From positions 62,001 through 126,000 of the forward strand of contig JAPLSA010000024.1 in the NCBI GenBank assembly GCA_026398815.1: DNA of 64,000 nucleotides. The letters run 5' to 3'. This DNA is from Gammaproteobacteria bacterium. Lineage in GTDB: Bacteria; Pseudomonadota; Gammaproteobacteria; Nevskiales; Nevskiaceae. The notes beneath the pieces were generated by a model that saw nothing but the letters and a program-made list of their open reading frames with translations, was not told the origin of the DNA and did not search any database. This document shows, in pieces, positions 37,968-49,476 of the stretch (within the stretch, counting starts at the first letter, position 1; each line of letters starts with the position of its first letter). A program made the position numbers and the translations under genes.

Positions 37968-39068
37968 ATGAACGACTGCAACACCGGGATGCTCGGCACA
38001 TCGCCCAGCAAGCTGATCACCGTCGCCGCCATCGGTGCGCTGGCCTGCGCGGCGGCCGCGGTGCCGGCGACCAGCCACGCCGCTGACCTGAAGCTGCCGC
38101 CGATCTCGATCGGTGCCGGCCTGCGCACGCAGTTCGAAAGCACCAATCCGAGCGGCGGCAGCAATACCGTCAACGACTTCAACGTCAACAACGCGCGCAT
38201 CTATCTGGGCGGCTCGGTGACCGAGAACATCAAGCTGATGTTCAACACCGACTACTCCTCGTCGTCCGACAACCTGCAGGTCATGGATGCCGTCGCCCGC
38301 TTCGAGTTCGGCGACACGCTGAACTTCTGGGCCGGCCGCTTCCTGCCGCCGTCGGACCGCGCCAACCTCTACGGCCCGTTCTACGCCAGCAACTGGAATG
38401 TCTACGAGGACGGCGTGCAGGACGGCTATCCGTTCTATGTCCAGGGCCGCCAGAACGGCGTCGCCTACTGGGGCCAGTTCGGCATCGCCAAGGTGTCGCT
38501 TGGCGTCTTCGATGCACCGTCCACGCAGGGCGAAGGCGAGGTCATCACCGCCGGCCGCGTGCAGCTGGATTTCTGGGATGCCGAAGCCGGCTACTACCTG
38601 AACGGCACCTACTACGGCGAGAAGGATCTACTGGCGGTCGGCATCGCCGGCCAGACCTCGGCCGGCAAGCACGCCTACACGCTCGACGCGCTGCTGGAAA
38701 AGAAGCTGCCGAACGGCGGCGTGGTGACCCTGGAAGCCGAAGCGGCGCGCTACGACCAGCTGGGTGGCTACGGCGGCTTCGATGGCAGCTACACCGACTC
38801 CAACGGCTGGTACGGCCTGGGCGCCTACCTGTTCCCGCAGAAGATCGGCATCGGCAAGGTGCAGCTGCTCGGCAAGTACGGCGCGGCGCGTTTCAACGAC
38901 ACCAGCGGCCTCGGCCCGGAATACGAGCAGACGACTCTGGAGTTCAACGTCAACTACCTGATCAAGGCTTTCGATGCCCGGATCAGCCTGTTCTACAAGG
39001 ACACCAAGCTCGACGCCGGCCTGCCCGACGCCACCCAGATCGGCGTCGGTCTGCAGGTGCAGATCTAG
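37968..39068 (+). CDS. Outer-membrane porin preceding the urea transporter
   Basis: A 366-residue barrel with a signal peptide (about 1-38, ending ATSHA). The mature part is rich in aromatic and Gly/Asp turns (FEFGDTLNFWAGRFLPPSD; YYLNGTYYGEKDLL) typical of Gram-negative porins. The ATG at 37968 has AGGGGA upstream and gives a proper signal peptide; the longer open frame before it overlaps the regulator gene and is not coding. It lies 54 bases before urtA and is presumably cotranscribed, so it would supply urea or ureides to the periplasm. A GC hairpin at 37899-37921 precedes it. Confidence 0.85.
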   Translation: MNDCNTGMLGTSPSKLITVAAIGALACAAAAVPATSHAADLKLPPISIGAGLRTQFESTNPSGGSNTVNDFNVNNARIYLGGSVTENIKLMFNTDYSSSSDNLQVMDAVARFEFGDTLNFWAGRFLPPSDRANLYGPFYASNWNVYEDGVQDGYPFYVQGRQNGVAYWGQFGIAKVSLGVFDAPSTQGEGEVITAGRVQLDFWDAEAGYYLNGTYYGEKDLLAVGIAGQTSAGKHAYTLDALLEKKLPNGGVVTLEAEAARYDQLGGYGGFDGSYTDSNGWYGLGAYLFPQKIGIGKVQLLGKYGAARFNDTSGLGPEYEQTTLEFNVNYLIKAFDARISLFYKDTKLDAGLPDATQIGVGLQVQI

Positions 39069-39122
39069 TCGCCGGCTGACTGTCCAGAATCCATTTCGAT
39101 CACCCAACACGAGGGAATCCCG

Positions 39123-40394
39123 ATGAAGATGAATCCGATGAAAACCGCGCTGCTGGCTGCGGCCGCCGCGCTGAGCTTCTCCACCCAGGCGGCTGATGAC
39201 ACCATCAAGGTCGGCGTGCTGCATTCGCTGTCCGGCACCATGGCGATCTCCGAAACCACGCTGAAGGACACGGTCCTGATGCTGATCGACGAGCAGAACA
39301 AGAAGGGCGGCGTGCTCGGCAAGAAGCTCGAGGCCGTGGTCGTCGATCCGGCGTCGAACTGGCCGCTGTTCGCCGAGAAGGCGTCCGAGCTGATCGACAA
39401 GAACAAGGTGTCGGTGGTGTTCGGCTGCTGGACCTCGGTGTCGCGCAAGTCGGTGCTGCCGGTGTTCGAGAAGTCCAATTCGCTGCTGTTCTACCCGGTG
39501 CAGTACGAGGGCGAGGAATCTTCGAAGAACGTCATCTACACCGGTGCCGCGCCGAACCAGCAGGCGATTCCGGCGGTGGACTACCTGATGAAGGATCTCA
39601 AGGTGAAGCGCTGGGTGCTGGAAGGCACCGACTACGTCTATCCGCGCACCACCAACAAGATCCTCGAGGCCTACCTGAAGGCCAAGGGCGTCAAAGCCGA
39701 AGACATCATCGTCAACTACACGCCGTTCGGTTTCAGCGACTGGCAGAGCGAAGTCTCCAAGATCAAGGCCTTCGGCTCGGCCGGCAAGAAGACGGCTGTT
39801 GTCTCCACGATCAACGGCGACGCCAATGTCCCGTTCTACAAGGAACTGGGCAACCAGAAGATCTCGGCGGAAGACATTCCGGTGGTCGCGTTCTCGGTCG
39901 GCGAAGAAGAGCTGTCGGGCATCGACACCAAGCCGCTGGTCGGCCATCTCGCCGCCTGGAACTACTTCGAGAGCGTCAAGAGCCCGGCCAACAGTGCGTT
40001 CATCAAGGCCTGGCACAGCTACATCAAGAACGACAAGCGCACCACCAACGATCCGATGGAAGCGACCTACATCGGCTTCAACCTGTGGGTGAAGGCGGTC
40101 GAGAAGGCCAAGACCACCGACACCGAAAAGGTCATCGAAACCCTGCCGGGCCTGGAAGTGCCGAACCTGACCGGCGGCACCGCCAAGCTGCTGCCGAACC
40201 ACCACATCACCAAGCCGGTGTACATCGGCGAGATCAAGGAAGACGGCCAGTTCGAGACTGTCTGGCAGACCAAGGGCGAAGTGCCGGGCGATGCCTGGTC
40301 GGACTTCCTCGACGGCTCCAAGGATCTGGAGTCCGACTGGGTGAAGCTGAAGTGCGGCAACTACAACACCAAGACCAAGAAGTGCTCGAACTGA
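39123..40394 (+). CDS. urtA: Urea ABC transporter substrate-binding protein
   Basis: A 423-residue periplasmic binding protein with a signal peptide (about 1-23) and the mature start DDTIKVGVLHSLSGTMAISE. GCWTSVSRKSVLPVFEKSNSLLFYP and YEGEESSKNVIYTGA are the conserved UrtA/AmiC-type pocket segments. First gene of a complete urtABCDE set. A strong hairpin follows at 40470-40509, which may keep its transcript more abundant than the membrane genes, as is common for binding proteins. Confidence 0.95.
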   Translation: MKMNPMKTALLAAAAALSFSTQAADDTIKVGVLHSLSGTMAISETTLKDTVLMLIDEQNKKGGVLGKKLEAVVVDPASNWPLFAEKASELIDKNKVSVVFGCWTSVSRKSVLPVFEKSNSLLFYPVQYEGEESSKNVIYTGAAPNQQAIPAVDYLMKDLKVKRWVLEGTDYVYPRTTNKILEAYLKAKGVKAEDIIVNYTPFGFSDWQSEVSKIKAFGSAGKKTAVVSTINGDANVPFYKELGNQKISAEDIPVVAFSVGEEELSGIDTKPLVGHLAAWNYFESVKSPANSAFIKAWHSYIKNDKRTTNDPMEATYIGFNLWVKAVEKAKTTDTEKVIETLPGLEVPNLTGGTAKLLPNHHITKPVYIGEIKEDGQFETVWQTKGEVPGDAWSDFLDGSKDLESDWVKLKCGNYNTKTKKCSN

Positions 40395-40469
40395 GCCTGT
40401 GATCCGGCGGGCGGCGCGGCCAACGATGCCCGCGCTGCCCGCTTACGAAGCAAGCAGCACCGCGGTGGG

Positions 40470-40509
40470 GCAAGTCTCCGGGCCGGAAATGGCCCGGCCC
40501 GGAGCTTGC
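40470..40509 (+). terminator. Hairpin between urtA and urtB, possible attenuator
   Basis: GCAAG-T-CTCCGGGCCG (40470-40485) pairs with CGGCCCGGAG-CTTGC (40495-40509): 15 pairs with one bulged base. Only a short T run (CTTTG) follows, so it is more likely a leaky terminator or an mRNA-stabilising stem than a full stop. Confidence 0.6.
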
Positions 40510-40551
40510 TTTGCCTGATCGGGCTGCTCCCCATTTCCGGAGGCATTCGCG

Positions 40552-42249
40552 ATGATTCGATTCACGACCTCGCTGCGACGATGCTGGCTGGCCGCATGCC
40601 TTGCCGCGAGCCTGCCGCTGCTCGCACAGGAGCCGTCAGCCGCACCCGATCAGGCTGCGGCCGCCGTCGCGAGTGCCGAAGCGGCACCCGCTGTCCCCAC
40701 GGCTTTTCCCGATGTGCTGCGCGCGCTCGGCAGCGCGTCGCTGAGCGAGCGCGCCGCACTGCTCAATGCCCTGCTCGCCACCAAACACCCGAACACCGCC
40801 GCCGTGCTCAAGGCCTGGCTGGAGGATCACCTGCACGTTCGCGATGCCGACGGCGAGATGTTCATCACTGCCGAAAGCGACGCCGGCGACGCAAGTTCTT
40901 TTGCGCTGACCGATCCGGTGACCCTGGCCGCGTCCGGCCCGGAATCCGCTGACGGCTTCACCAAGGTCGGCTCCAACAATGCCTTGCGCAAGCTACTGCG
41001 CAGCGCCGTGGCCTCGTTCACGCTCGGCAGCCCGGACGCCGACGTGCGGCTCGGCGCGGTGCGGGAAATGCTGCGCGCGCCGGACGACGCCACGCTGGCG
41101 CTGCTGCGCGAACGGCGCGCCGCCGAAACCGATGCCGCCGTGCAGCGCGCGATCGACCTTGGCCTGGCCAGCGCCGATCTCGCCTCGGACAACGCCGATC
41201 TCCGGCTGGCCGCCGTCCAGGTGCTCAGTGGCTCGCTGGCCGGCGAAGCCATCGCCAAGCTTGAAGCGCTGCGCGATCCGGCCAACGAAACAGACGAGCG
41301 GGTCCGCGCCGCCGCCAGCCTGGCGATCTCCTCGATCAGCCTGAAGCGCTCGCTGTACTCCGGCATCGAGACGCTGTTCTTCGGTCTGAGCCTCGGCTCG
41401 GTGCTGGTGCTGGCGGCGATCGGCCTGGCCATCACCTTCGGCGTCATGGGCGTGATCAACATGGCGCATGGCGAGCTGATGATGATCGGCGCCTACACCG
41501 CCTACGTCGTGCAGCTGCTGCTGCCGAACCATCTGGCGGCGTCGATCCTGATCTCGATTCCGGCCGCCTTCGTGGTGTCCGGGCTGGTCGGCATCGCCAT
41601 CGAGCGCGGCGTGGTCAAGCACCTCTATGGCCGGCCGCTGGAAACGCTGCTGGCCACCTTCGGCATCAGCCTGATCCTGCAGCAGCTGGTGCGCTCGATC
41701 TTTTCGCCGCTGAATCGCTCGGTGGCCACACCCGAATTCATGAGCGGCCAGTGGGTGATCAACGATGCGCTGTCGCTGACCTGGAACCGGCTCTACATCG
41801 TGCTGTTCACCTTGCTGGTGTTCGCAGCGCTGCAGCTGATCCTGCGCCGCACCTCGCTCGGGTTGACCGTGCGCGCGGTGTCGCAGAACCGGGCGATGGC
41901 GCGCTCGATGGGCATCAACAGTGATCGCATCGCTGCGATCACCTTCGGCCTCGGCTCCGGCATCGCCGGCGTCGCCGGAGTGGCGCTGTCGCAGCTGACC
42001 AATGTCGGCCCGAATCTCGGCCAGAGCTACATCATCGATTCGTTCATGGTGGTGGTCTTCGGTGGCGTCGGAAACCTGTGGGGCACCTTGATCGGCGGCA
42101 TGACCCTGGGCGTCGCCGGCAAGCTGCTGGAGCCAGCGGTGGGTGCAGTGATGGCCAAGATCGCGATGCTGGTGTTCATCATCCTGTTCATCCAGCGCCG
42201 CAAGCAGGGCCTGTTCCCGCAGAAAGGCCGCGCGGCGGAGGGCCACTGA
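40552..42249 (+). CDS. urtB: Urea ABC transporter permease UrtB
   Basis: A 565-residue inner-membrane permease of the branched-chain amino acid (LivH) type. A signal-like N-terminus is followed by a soluble Ala/Asp-rich extension of about 250 residues with HEAT-like helical repeats, as is usual for UrtB; then the membrane part from about 270 with LAITFGVMGVINMAHGELMMIGAY and FGGVGNLWGTLIGGMTLG. Its stop overlaps the urtC start by one base (TGATG), so the two are translationally coupled. Confidence 0.95.
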   Translation: MIRFTTSLRRCWLAACLAASLPLLAQEPSAAPDQAAAAVASAEAAPAVPTAFPDVLRALGSASLSERAALLNALLATKHPNTAAVLKAWLEDHLHVRDADGEMFITAESDAGDASSFALTDPVTLAASGPESADGFTKVGSNNALRKLLRSAVASFTLGSPDADVRLGAVREMLRAPDDATLALLRERRAAETDAAVQRAIDLGLASADLASDNADLRLAAVQVLSGSLAGEAIAKLEALRDPANETDERVRAAASLAISSISLKRSLYSGIETLFFGLSLGSVLVLAAIGLAITFGVMGVINMAHGELMMIGAYTAYVVQLLLPNHLAASILISIPAAFVVSGLVGIAIERGVVKHLYGRPLETLLATFGISLILQQLVRSIFSPLNRSVATPEFMSGQWVINDALSLTWNRLYIVLFTLLVFAALQLILRRTSLGLTVRAVSQNRAMARSMGINSDRIAAITFGLGSGIAGVAGVALSQLTNVGPNLGQSYIIDSFMVVVFGGVGNLWGTLIGGMTLGVAGKLLEPAVGAVMAKIAMLVFIILFIQRRKQGLFPQKGRAAEGH

Positions 42250-43352
42250 TGAAAAACCAATCCCTGTTGCTGTCGGCGCTGAAGGCCGACCGTGGCGGCC
42301 AGGTGCTGCTCGGCCTGCTCGCCATCGCCGCGGTGGCCGTGCCGGTGCTGAACCTGGGGGTGCCGGAAGGCAGCCTGCTGCATCTGTCGACCTATACGGT
42401 GACCCTGTTCGGCAAGTACCTGTGCTACGCGCTGCTGGCGATCGCGGTCGATCTGGTCTGGGGCTATTGCGGAATTCTGAGCCTCGGCCACACGGCGTTC
42501 TTCGCGCTCGGCGGCTACGCGATCGGCATGTACCTGATGCGCCAGATCGGCCCGCGCGGCGTCTACGGCAACCCCATCCTGCCGGACTTCATGGTGTTCC
42601 TGAACTGGAAGGAGCTGCCGTGGTTCTGGGAAGGCATGAACCACTTCCCGCTGGCCGCGCTGATGGTGGTGCTGGTGCCGGGCCTGCTGGCGCTCGGGTT
42701 CGGCTGGCTGGCGTTCCGTTCGCGGGTCACCGGGGTGTATCTGTCGATCATGACCCAGGCGCTGACCTTCGCCCTGCTGCTGGCCTTCTTCCGCAACGAG
42801 ATGGGCTTCGGCGGCAACAACGGCCTGACCGATTTCAAGGAGCTGCTCGGCTTCGATCTGAAGACGCCGGGAATGAGGGTCGCGCTGTTCGTCACCACGG
42901 TGATCGCGCTGGCGGTCGGCTACATCGGCTGCCGCTACGTGATCGCATCCAGGCTCGGCAGAGTCGTGCAGGCGGTGCGCGACGCCGAAGGCCGCACCCG
43001 CTTCATCGGCTATCAGGTGGAGTCGTACAAGCTGTGGATCTGGGTGTTCTCGGCGATGCTGGCCGGCATCGCCGGGGCGCTGTACGTGCCGCAGGTCGGC
43101 ATCATCAACCCGGGCGAGTTCGCGCCGATCAACTCCATCGAAGTGGTCATCTGGGTCGCGGTCGGCGGGCGCGGCACCTTGTACGGCGCGGTGGCCGGCG
43201 CGGTGCTGGTCAACTACGCGAAGACCTGGTTCACCGCCGCGTTCCCGGAGATCTGGCTGTACGCGCTGGGCGCGCTGTTCGTGGTCGCCACACTGTTCCT
43301 GCCGAAGGGTGTCGTCGGTCTCATCCCTGCCCGTGGAGCCAAAGCCTCGTGA
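42249..43352 (+). CDS. urtC: Urea ABC transporter permease UrtC
   Basis: A 367-residue LivM-type permease. CYALLAIAVDLVWGYCGILS with LGHTAFFALGGYAIGMY is the family signature, and VGGRGTLYGAVAGAVLVNY lies near the C-terminus. The ATG at 42249 was selected because the upstream extension of the frame lies inside urtB and lacks homology. Its stop overlaps the GTG start of urtD by 4 bases. Confidence 0.95.
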   Translation: MKNQSLLLSALKADRGGQVLLGLLAIAAVAVPVLNLGVPEGSLLHLSTYTVTLFGKYLCYALLAIAVDLVWGYCGILSLGHTAFFALGGYAIGMYLMRQIGPRGVYGNPILPDFMVFLNWKELPWFWEGMNHFPLAALMVVLVPGLLALGFGWLAFRSRVTGVYLSIMTQALTFALLLAFFRNEMGFGGNNGLTDFKELLGFDLKTPGMRVALFVTTVIALAVGYIGCRYVIASRLGRVVQAVRDAEGRTRFIGYQVESYKLWIWVFSAMLAGIAGALYVPQVGIINPGEFAPINSIEVVIWVAVGGRGTLYGAVAGAVLVNYAKTWFTAAFPEIWLYALGALFVVATLFLPKGVVGLIPARGAKAS

Positions 43353-44182
43353 GCACTTCTCCCGCCACGACCGGCCCGGTCGGCCTGCGCACCAAACCCA
43401 CCGGCCGCCGGCGCAGCACCAATGCGCCAAGCCCGGATCTGTCCCACAACATCATCCTGTACGTCGAAGGCGTGACCAAGAGCTTCGACGGCTTCAAGGC
43501 GCTCAATGACCTGAGCATCTACATCGAGACCGGTGAATTGCGCTGCATCATCGGCCCCAATGGTGCTGGCAAGACCACGATGATGGATGTCATTACCGGC
43601 AAGACCCAGCCCGATACCGGCTCGGTCTGGTTCGGCCAGACCATCGACCTGCTCGGCATGAGCGAGCCGGAAATCGCCCAGGCCGGTATCGGCCGCAAGT
43701 TCCAGAAGCCGACCGTGTTCCCCGAGCACACGGTGTTCGAGAACCTCGAACTGGCGATGGCCTGCGACAAGTCGGTGTGGAAGATCCTGTTCGCGAAGCT
43801 GAGCCCGCAGCAGCGCGACCGCATCGACGAGGTGCTCGGCATCATCGGCCTGAAGGACCAGCGCGCAGCCCGTGCCGGCGCGTTGTCGCACGGCCAGAAG
43901 CAGTGGCTGGAGATCGGCATGCTGCTGATGCAGGACCCGCTGGTGCTGCTGGTCGACGAGCCGGTGGCCGGCATGACGCCGCAGGAAACCGAGCGCACTG
44001 CCGAACTGCTGGTCGGTCTGGCCGGCAAGCACTCGGTGGTGGTGGTCGAGCACGACATGAATTTCGTCCGCTCCATCGCCCGCAAGGTGACCGTGCTGCA
44101 CGAAGGCCATGTGCTGGCCGAAGGCTCGATGGACGAGGTGCAGAACGATCCGCAGGTCAAACGCGTGTATCTCGGCGAATAA
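43349..44182 (+). CDS. urtD: Urea ABC transporter ATP-binding protein UrtD
   Basis: A 277-residue LivG-type ATPase. Walker A is GPNGAGKTT; an ABC signature variant reads LSHGQKQWLEIGMLLMQ; Walker B is VLLVDEPVAGMT; the switch histidine is in VVEHDMNFV. The GTG start at 43349 overlaps urtC (GTGA). A Pro/Arg-rich N-terminal stretch of about 30 residues before the first strand is usual for UrtD. Confidence 0.94.
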   Translation: MSTSPATTGPVGLRTKPTGRRRSTNAPSPDLSHNIILYVEGVTKSFDGFKALNDLSIYIETGELRCIIGPNGAGKTTMMDVITGKTQPDTGSVWFGQTIDLLGMSEPEIAQAGIGRKFQKPTVFPEHTVFENLELAMACDKSVWKILFAKLSPQQRDRIDEVLGIIGLKDQRAARAGALSHGQKQWLEIGMLLMQDPLVLLVDEPVAGMTPQETERTAELLVGLAGKHSVVVVEHDMNFVRSIARKVTVLHEGHVLAEGSMDEVQNDPQVKRVYLGE

Positions 44183-44193
44183 GAGGCGCGACG

Positions 44194-44913
44194 ATGAGTG
44201 ATTCGATGGTGAAGATCAGCGGGCTCAACCAGTTCTACGGCGGCAGCCACACGCTGTGGGATCTCGATGTCGACGTGCCGCGCGGCGCTCGGCTATGCCT
44301 GATGGGCCGCAACGGCATGGGCAAGACCACCTTGCTGAAATGCCTGATGGGCCTGATCCCGACCGCCTCCGGCAGCATCACCTACGACGGCGGCCAGGAG
44401 CTGCGCGGGGTCGCCGCCGACAAGCGCGCCGGCTTGGGCATCGGCTATGTGCCGCAGGGCCGGGAGATCTTTTCGCAGCTCACGGTCGAGGAAAACCTGC
44501 GGGTCGGGCTGGAAGCGCGCGGCCTGAAATCGGCGAAAAAGAAGGAGCTGATGGACTACGTCCACAGCCTGTTTCCAGTGCTGAAGCAGATGAGCGCGCG
44601 GCGCGGCGGCGATCTGTCCGGCGGCCAGCAGCAACAGCTGGCGATCGGCCGGGCGCTGACCCTGGAGCCGAAGCTCTTGATCCTCGACGAGCCCTGCGAA
44701 GGCATCCAGCCGAACATCGTCGCCGACATCGGCGACCTGATCCTCAGGCTCAACCAGGATCTCGGCCTGACCGTGCTGCTGGTCGAACAGAAGCTGCCGT
44801 TCGCCCGCCGCGTGGCCAGCGACTTCGTGATCCTCGACAAGGGCCGCGCCGTCGCCCGTGGCCCGATCGCCGGGCTGACCGATGATCTGGTCAAGAAGCA
44901 CCTGACGGTCTGA
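44194..44913 (+). CDS. urtE: Urea ABC transporter ATP-binding protein UrtE
   Basis: A 239-residue LivF-type ATPase. Walker A reads GRNGMGKTT, the signature LSGGQQQQLAIGRAL, Walker B LLILDEPCEGIQP, followed by LLVEQKLPFARRVA. ATG 44194 with AAGAGG upstream, 11 bases after the urtD stop. Ends 54 bases before ureD. Confidence 0.95.
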   Translation: MSDSMVKISGLNQFYGGSHTLWDLDVDVPRGARLCLMGRNGMGKTTLLKCLMGLIPTASGSITYDGGQELRGVAADKRAGLGIGYVPQGREIFSQLTVEENLRVGLEARGLKSAKKKELMDYVHSLFPVLKQMSARRGGDLSGGQQQQLAIGRALTLEPKLLILDEPCEGIQPNIVADIGDLILRLNQDLGLTVLLVEQKLPFARRVASDFVILDKGRAVARGPIAGLTDDLVKKHLTV

Positions 44914-44967
44914 GCCGCGCAACGCCGGGCCGGCGAGATCCGGCACGGTGGATGCAAGGCGTCCGGC

Positions 44968-45837
44968 ATGGAAGCACTCGATCCGAATGTACTGCCGCAC
45001 ACCGTCCCCAGCCGAGGCTGGCAGGCCCGGCTGGACCTCGGCTTCGCCGGCGACCCGGCGCTGCCGGCGGCCCGCACGCGGCTGGTGCGGCGCAGCCACG
45101 TCGGGCCGCTGCGGGTGCAGCGGCCGTTCTATCCGGATGGGCCGGTCTGCAACGTCTACATCGTCCACCCGCCGGGCGGTGTCGTCGGCGGCGACCGGCT
45201 GGACCTGCGGATCAGCGCCGACCATGCCGCCCAGGTGCTGCTCACCACGCCGGCCGCCGGCAAGTTCTATCGCAGTGCCGGGCCGGAGGCGCGGCAGCGC
45301 GTCGAAATACGGCTCCAGGACGGCGCTACGCTGGAATGGCTGCAGCAGGAAACCATCCACTACCCCGGCGCGCTGGTGCGCCAGCAGACCCTCGTGCGGC
45401 TCGATGCCAGCGCCCGCTTCATCGGCTGGGATCTGGCCGCCTACGGCCTGCCGGCCCGTGGCGAGCGCTACGACAGCGGCCGCGTCGTGCAGGGCTTCGA
45501 GCTGTGGCGCGGCGAGCAGCCGCTGCTGCTCGACCAGCTGCTGCTGCAGGGCGGCGGCGCGGCGTTCGACAGCCGCTGGGGACTCGACGGCGCGACCGCG
45601 CTCGGCACGTTTGTCGCATGCCCGGCCACGGCCGACGATCTCGGCGCGGCGCGGGATGCCGTGGCGCCGCTGGCCGGCGTCAGCGCCGGGCTGAGCCTGG
45701 TCGACGGCGTGCTGATCGGCCGCGTGCTGGCGCGCCAGACCGATGCCGCGATGCGGGCGCTGCTGGCATTGTGGCGGGCGCTGCGGCCGCGCCTGCTCGG
45801 CCGGCCGGCGGTGCTGCCGCGCATCTGGGCGACGTGA
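44968..45837 (+). CDS. ureD: Urease accessory protein UreD
   Basis: A 289-residue cytoplasmic chaperone that binds apo-urease and recruits UreF and UreG. Typical segments are [40 protein letters not shown] and the [11 protein letters not shown] stretch. First of the urease genes, directly following urtE. Confidence 0.93.
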   Translation: MEALDPNVLPHTVPSRGWQARLDLGFAGDPALPAARTRLVRRSHVGPLRVQRPFYPDGPVCNVYIVHPPGGVVGGDRLDLRISADHAAQVLLTTPAAGKFYRSAGPEARQRVEIRLQDGATLEWLQQETIHYPGALVRQQTLVRLDASARFIGWDLAAYGLPARGERYDSGRVVQGFELWRGEQPLLLDQLLLQGGGAAFDSRWGLDGATALGTFVACPATADDLGAARDAVAPLAGVSAGLSLVDGVLIGRVLARQTDAAMRALLALWRALRPRLLGRPAVLPRIWAT

Positions 45838-45895
45838 ACGTCGCCGCCGCTGCCGGCCGGCCTCACTGCAACCGCTCACCCGAGACAGGAACACC

Positions 45896-46198
45896 ATGGA
45901 ACTGAGTCCCCGCGAGAAGGACAAGCTGCTGATCTTCACCGCCGGCCTGCTGGCCGAGCGGCGCAAGGCGCGCGGCGTGAAACTGAACTACCCGGAAACG
46001 ATCGCCTACATCTCCGCCGCGATCCTCGAAGGCGCGCGCGACGGCCGCTCGGTCGCCGAGCTGATGAGCTACGGCACCACCCTGCTGAGTCGCGACGAGG
46101 TCATGGACGGCATCCCCGAAATGATCGCCGACGTGCAGGTCGAAGCCACTTTTCCGGACGGCACCAAGCTGGTCACCGTCCACAACCCGATTCCCTGA
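45896..46198 (+). CDS. ureA: Urease subunit gamma
   Basis: A 100-residue structural subunit of normal length. [41 protein letters not shown] and [19 protein letters not shown] are the family hallmarks. ATG 45896 follows CAGGAAC. Separated from ureB by the ureJ-type gene. Confidence 0.97.
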   Translation: MELSPREKDKLLIFTAGLLAERRKARGVKLNYPETIAYISAAILEGARDGRSVAELMSYGTTLLSRDEVMDGIPEMIADVQVEATFPDGTKLVTVHNPIP

Positions 46199-46217
46199 AC
46201 CGCCCCCGGAGCCCGCG

Positions 46218-46793
46218 ATGACCGCCTCCCGCCTGACTGCCGTGATCCTTGCGCTCGGCCTGCTGCCGAGCCTGGCCCTTGCCCACCCGGGGCATGAGAC
46301 GCCGGGCTTCGTCGCCGGCCTGCTGCATCCGCTGACCGGGCTCGACCACCTGCTGGCGATCCTCGCGGTCGGCGGCTGGGCGGCCGCCACCCGGCGGGCC
46401 GGCGGCTGGCGGGTACCGGCCTCGTTCGCGACCGGCATGCTGGCCGGCGCCCTGCTCGGCCTGGCCGGACTGCGGCTGCCGGCGGCCGAGCTGCTGATCG
46501 CGCTGTCGCTGCTGGTGTTCGGCAGCCTGATGATGCTGCGCCGGACGCTGGCACTGGTGCCGGCCTGCGCACTGGCCGGCGGCCTCGCGCTGTTTCACGG
46601 CTACGCCCACGGCGCCGAGCTGCCGGCATCCGCCGATACCGTCGCCTGGCTGTCCGGCATGGTCACCGCCACCGTGCTGCTGCACCTGGCCGGCGCAGCG
46701 CTGGCGCTGGCCAGCCGCCGCCATCCGCTCGGGCTGCGCCTGGCCGGTGCCGCCGTGGCGGCGGCCGGCGGCGGCCTGCTGCTCGGACTCTGA
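46218..46793 (+). CDS. ureJ: HupE/UreJ-family nickel permease or metallochaperone
   Basis: A 191-residue membrane protein with a signal-like N-terminus and about six hydrophobic segments. [24 protein letters not shown] is the HupE/UreJ nickel-binding signature, and [11 protein letters not shown] a second His-containing motif. It probably moves nickel across the inner membrane for urease activation. It sits between ureA and ureB (gaps 19 and 7 bases), a placement seen for ureJ in several proteobacteria. Confidence 0.88.
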   Translation: MTASRLTAVILALGLLPSLALAHPGHETPGFVAGLLHPLTGLDHLLAILAVGGWAAATRRAGGWRVPASFATGMLAGALLGLAGLRLPAAELLIALSLLVFGSLMMLRRTLALVPACALAGGLALFHGYAHGAELPASADTVAWLSGMVTATVLLHLAGAALALASRRHPLGLRLAGAAVAAAGGGLLLGL

Positions 46794-46800
46794 GGCCGCC

Positions 46801-47105
46801 ATGATTCCCGGCGAACTGCTGCCGCTCGACGGCCCGGACATCGAACTCAACGCCGGCCGCGACACCGTGCAGCTGCGCGTGGCCAATGCCGGCGACCGGC
46901 CGATCCAGGTCGGCTCGCACTACCACTTCTTCGAAACCAACGATGCGCTGCACTTCGACCGGGCCGCTGCGCGCGGCTTCCGGCTGAACATCCCGGCCGG
47001 CACCGCCGTGCGCTTCGAGCCGGGCCAGGCGCGCGACATCGAACTGGTCGCCTATGCCGGCGACCGCATCGTCCACGGCTTCCAGGGCAAGGTGGAGGGC
47101 CCGCT

Positions 47106-47109
<4 letters not shown>
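46801..47109 (+). CDS. ureB: Urease subunit beta
   Basis: A 102-residue structural subunit. [34 protein letters not shown] and [17 protein letters not shown] are diagnostic. The stop overlaps the GTG start of ureC by 4 bases, coupling their translation. Confidence 0.97.
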
Positions 47110-48806
<1,697 letters not shown>

Positions 48807-48829
48807 TCTCTCCGCTCAAAAGCTAACGA

Positions 48830-48969
48830 CAACAGTTAAACGCAAAGGCACAAGGAACAGCAAAGAGAAGGACGCGAAGAAAGGCAACAGAAGAGGAAAA
48901 CAAAGATTTTCGGTAAAGCTTTTCTTTGCGTCCTTTCCTTTCCCTTTGCGCCTTTGCGTTTAACTGTTG
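48830..48969. repeat. Long palindrome inside the urease operon (CGCAAAGGC-type)
   Basis: Outer arms CAACAGTTAAACGCAAAGGC (48830-48849) and its exact reverse complement (48950-48969); inner arms GGACGCGAAGAAAGGC and GCTTTTCTTTGCGTCC pair less perfectly. It fills the ureC-ureE gap and is AT-richer than its surroundings. Same architecture as 12349-12457. In mRNA it would form a long stem that could affect ureE/ureF expression or transcript ends. Confidence 0.85.
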
Positions 48970-49012
48970 CCGTTGCCATCGACCTCAGCCCCACCGCCCC
49001 AACAGCCGTTCC

Positions 49013-49465
49013 ATGCTCACCATCACCAAACACCTGGGCGACAACGGCAGCGCCGCCAATGTCCGCATCGAGCTGCCGTTCGACCTGCGCACGCGCAGCC
49101 GGCAGCTGGCGAAGCTGTCGACCGGCGAGGAAGTCGGCCTGCGCCTCGAACGTGGGCTGGTCTTGCGCGGTGGCGACCGCCTGCAGGCCGACGACGGCCG
49201 GATCGTCGAGATCGTCGCCGCCGACGAGGTCGTGTCGACCGTCCGCTGCGATAACCCCTGGCGGCTGGCGCGGGCCAGCTACCACCTCGGCAACCGCCAC
49301 GTGCCGGTGCAGATCGGCGCCGGCTGGCTGCGCTTCCGGCACGACCATGTGCTCGACGAAATGCTGCGCGGCCAGGGCTTTTCGGTGACCGTCGAGGAAG
49401 CGCCGTTCGAGCCGGAAGGCGGCGCCTACGGCGGTGGCCACGGCCACAGCCACGGTCACGGCTGA
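49013..49465 (+). CDS. ureE: Urease accessory protein UreE
   Basis: A 150-residue nickel chaperone. The C-terminal [11 protein letters not shown] tail is the metal-binding His cluster, and the conserved [11 protein letters not shown] with [12 protein letters not shown] is present. ATG 49013 gives the normal UreE length. Confidence 0.95.
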   Translation: MLTITKHLGDNGSAANVRIELPFDLRTRSRQLAKLSTGEEVGLRLERGLVLRGGDRLQADDGRIVEIVAADEVVSTVRCDNPWRLARASYHLGNRHVPVQIGAGWLRFRHDHVLDEMLRGQGFSVTVEEAPFEPEGGAYGGGHGHSHGHG

Positions 49466-49476
49466 GGGCGGCGCCG

